Source of the DNA: Candidatus Saccharimonadota bacterium
GTDB lineage: Bacteria; Patescibacteriota; Saccharimonadia; Saccharimonadales; Saccharimonadaceae
Assembly: GCA_002861585.1 (NCBI GenBank)
Contig: PJQJ01000015.1
Location: forward strand, 12,140 to 18,343
Direction: 5' to 3'
Length of the DNA: 6,204 nucleotides
Below the pieces are notes generated by a model. That model made no database searches and was not told the origin of the DNA. It saw nothing but the letters and a program-made list of their open reading frames with translations. This document shows, piece by piece, positions 5,231 to 6,204 of the stretch (its first letter is position 1; every line of letters starts with the position of its first letter). A program made the translations under genes and the position numbers.

Positions 5231-6136
5231 GTGGACGCTGTCCTCGTCTTGAATGTCGGCGCGAGCACGACCCGCATCGGCGCGGTCGACCGCGGCCTCA
5301 ACCTGATCCGCCAGATCAAGATCGACACCCGGCCGAACAACTACCTCGGCTCCATGCACAGGATCGGACAGCAGATCAGCCAGCTGCACTTCGAGTGCAG
5401 CCAGCTCGATGGTATCGACCTCAACCTGGTGGGTGCCGGTGCCTGCGTGGCCGGCTGCCTCAAGAACGGTGTCATCACCGGTTCGGGCAACCTGATCGAC
5501 TGGCGCGGCAAGAACTTCGGCCGGTCGTTGCAGGACATGTTCGGCAGGAATTTCCCTGCCGTGGCGGTCCTGAACGACTGCCAGGCCGAGGCGCTCGGCG
5601 AGTTCACCGCCTACAACCAGCCGCTGCACTACATCGGCTGGGGCACGGGCATCGGTATCGCCGGCGTGACCATTCAGCAGGACGGCCGGCCTTACAGCCG
5701 ACCGACCGAGCTGGGCCACATGGTCATCGACCGCGTGAGCGACCTGCAGTGCGGCTGCGGTGGTCTCGGCCACCTCGAAGCACTCATCGGTGGCACCAAC
5801 CTGAAGCAGCGCTTCGGCGTCGACTGGTGGGACATGAACCGACTCCAGTGGGAGAGCGTCCTCGACGACCTGTCGATCGGCTGCAACAACCTGGCGCTCG
5901 GCGACAGCGAGAACCCCATGCCCGTCGTTATCGGCGGCGGCATCGGCTACAAGCGACTCTCGCCCGAGGGCGCCAACGAGCTGCCCAAGCTCCAGCGGCT
6001 GGTCAACTCGCACCGCACCACCATGCAGCCCCCCAAGGTGCTGCTGGCCCAGTACGGCGAGGACTCCGGTCTGATCGGAGCCGCTCACGCCGCCTGGCAG
6101 CAGGTCGACGCCAAGCAGGCCGCTCTGGTCAGCTGA
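5231..6136 (+). CDS. ROK-family sugar kinase-like protein, GC-rich, probably acquired
   Basis: ROK proteins phosphorylate sugars such as glucose, N-acetylglucosamine or N-acetylmannosamine; the substrate cannot be read here. There is no N-terminal HTH, so it is the kinase type, not the repressor type; 301 residues is normal. Motifs: LNVGASTTRIGAVD (7-20) where family members have DxGGT, VGAGACVAGCLKNGVITGSGNL (67-88), LNDCQAEALGE (114-124) with the catalytic-base position Asp116, GWGTGIGIAG (136-145), ELGH (160-163), then C174, C176, H181 and E183 in CGCGGLGHLE, GGGIG (235-239), and GEDSGLIGAAHAAW (276-289). Two changes stand out: Asp to Asn at 8, and the third zinc-site Cys replaced by His181. 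Composition is alien: every codon from Val9 to Ile45 ends in G or C. The start may alternatively be GTG 5222 (304 residues). The long frames at 5203-6156 (+) and 5183-6088 (-) are GC-driven shadows. Confidence 0.85.
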   Translation: MDAVLVLNVGASTTRIGAVDRGLNLIRQIKIDTRPNNYLGSMHRIGQQISQLHFECSQLDGIDLNLVGAGACVAGCLKNGVITGSGNLIDWRGKNFGRSLQDMFGRNFPAVAVLNDCQAEALGEFTAYNQPLHYIGWGTGIGIAGVTIQQDGRPYSRPTELGHMVIDRVSDLQCGCGGLGHLEALIGGTNLKQRFGVDWWDMNRLQWESVLDDLSIGCNNLALGDSENPMPVVIGGGIGYKRLSPEGANELPKLQRLVNSHRTTMQPPKVLLAQYGEDSGLIGAAHAAWQQVDAKQAALVS

Positions 6137-6165
6137 CCCCCTTCTGGATCATATAAGGTCTTTTT
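6135..6165 (+). terminator. Possible imperfect terminator after the ROK gene
   Basis: GACC and TT (with a 3-base C bulge) can pair with AAGGTC (6156-6160 region) around an 11-base loop, followed directly by TTTTT (6161-6165). The T-run is good, but the stem is short and bulged. A 12-bp palindrome GGTCAGCTGACC (6127-6138) also spans the stop codon and may compete for pairing. Confidence 0.35.
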
Positions 6166-6166
6166 G

Positions 6167-6201
6167 TCAGTTTTTCTTCCTTCGTCCAAAAGAAAAACTG
6201 A
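6167..6201. repeat. 12-bp perfect inverted repeat at the window end
   Basis: TCAGTTTTTCTT (6167-6178) and AAGAAAAACTGA (6190-6201) are perfect complements around an 11-base loop. No T-run follows on either strand within the window. The right arm with its flank (CCAAAAGAAAAACTGATGC) resembles the left side of the tRNA-Arg terminator (CCAAAGAAAAAAGATGAGT), so it could instead be the A-rich arm of a terminator cut by the window edge. Confidence 0.5.
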
Positions 6202-6204
6202 TGC

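Noticed and set aside
5183..6088. Long minus-strand frame (301 codons) and plus-strand frame 5203-6156 over the ROK gene
   Set aside because: High-GC genes produce long shadow frames; the translations are rich in Arg, Ala, Val and His without motifs, while the ROK frame has ordered family motifs.
1..6204. Alternative genetic code (UGA recoded, as in some CPR lineages)
   Set aside because: All genes read to full family length without internal TGA, and the ROK gene ends properly at TGA; no sign of recoding.

Overview
The window most resembles a chromosomal stretch of a Candidate Phyla Radiation bacterium, probably Ca. Saccharibacteria (TM7). This rests on inference: a small, dense gene set, an XRE-type DNA-binding domain fused to the front of a MurA-like enzyme, a CPR-looking GlyA, and a mix of apparently leaderless genes and genes with strong Shine-Dalgarno (SD) sites. 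No rRNA or other phylogenetic marker is present, so the assignment is moderate at best. The standard genetic code fits everything read (stops TAA, TAG and TGA).

Left part (1-1195): a DNA-3-methyladenine glycosylase II-like gene runs off the left edge on the minus strand (start at 341). Between 342 and 651 there is no gene. This stretch holds an intrinsic terminator (370-394), a copy of a tRNA 3' end (403-420), two degenerate ~62-bp repeat units, two hairpins and a symmetric terminator (611-648). Then comes tRNA-Arg(TCG) on the minus strand (652-728) with an encoded CCA and a good promoter. A 60-residue orphan gene with a strong SD follows on the plus strand (923-1105), preceded by an imperfect dyad at 821-855.

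Core (1196-5119): murB (+), glyA (-) and murA (+). murB and glyA converge and overlap by 9 bp at their stop codons. glyA and murA diverge from a 93-bp region with overlapping promoters. MurA and MurB carry out the two steps that convert UDP-GlcNAc to UDP-MurNAc for peptidoglycan. GlyA supplies glycine and one-carbon units. The MurA-like protein carries an N-terminal Cro/C1 helix-turn-helix, and a small dyad lies between the -35 and -10 of its own promoter, so autoregulation is possible.

Right part (5120-6204): a ROK-family sugar-kinase-like gene of very different base composition (39/60 G+C in 5281-5340, against 23/60 and 31/60 in two sampled 60-base lines of murA). It is driven by a consensus sigma-70-type promoter (TTGACA, 17 bp, TATAAT), a leader hairpin and an extended SD. 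It looks like a recently acquired gene, plausibly from a high-GC actinobacterium-like donor, under an AT-rich promoter. Two of its normally conserved ROK motifs are altered (Asp to Asn in the phosphate loop, Cys to His in the zinc site). The window ends in a 12-bp inverted repeat.
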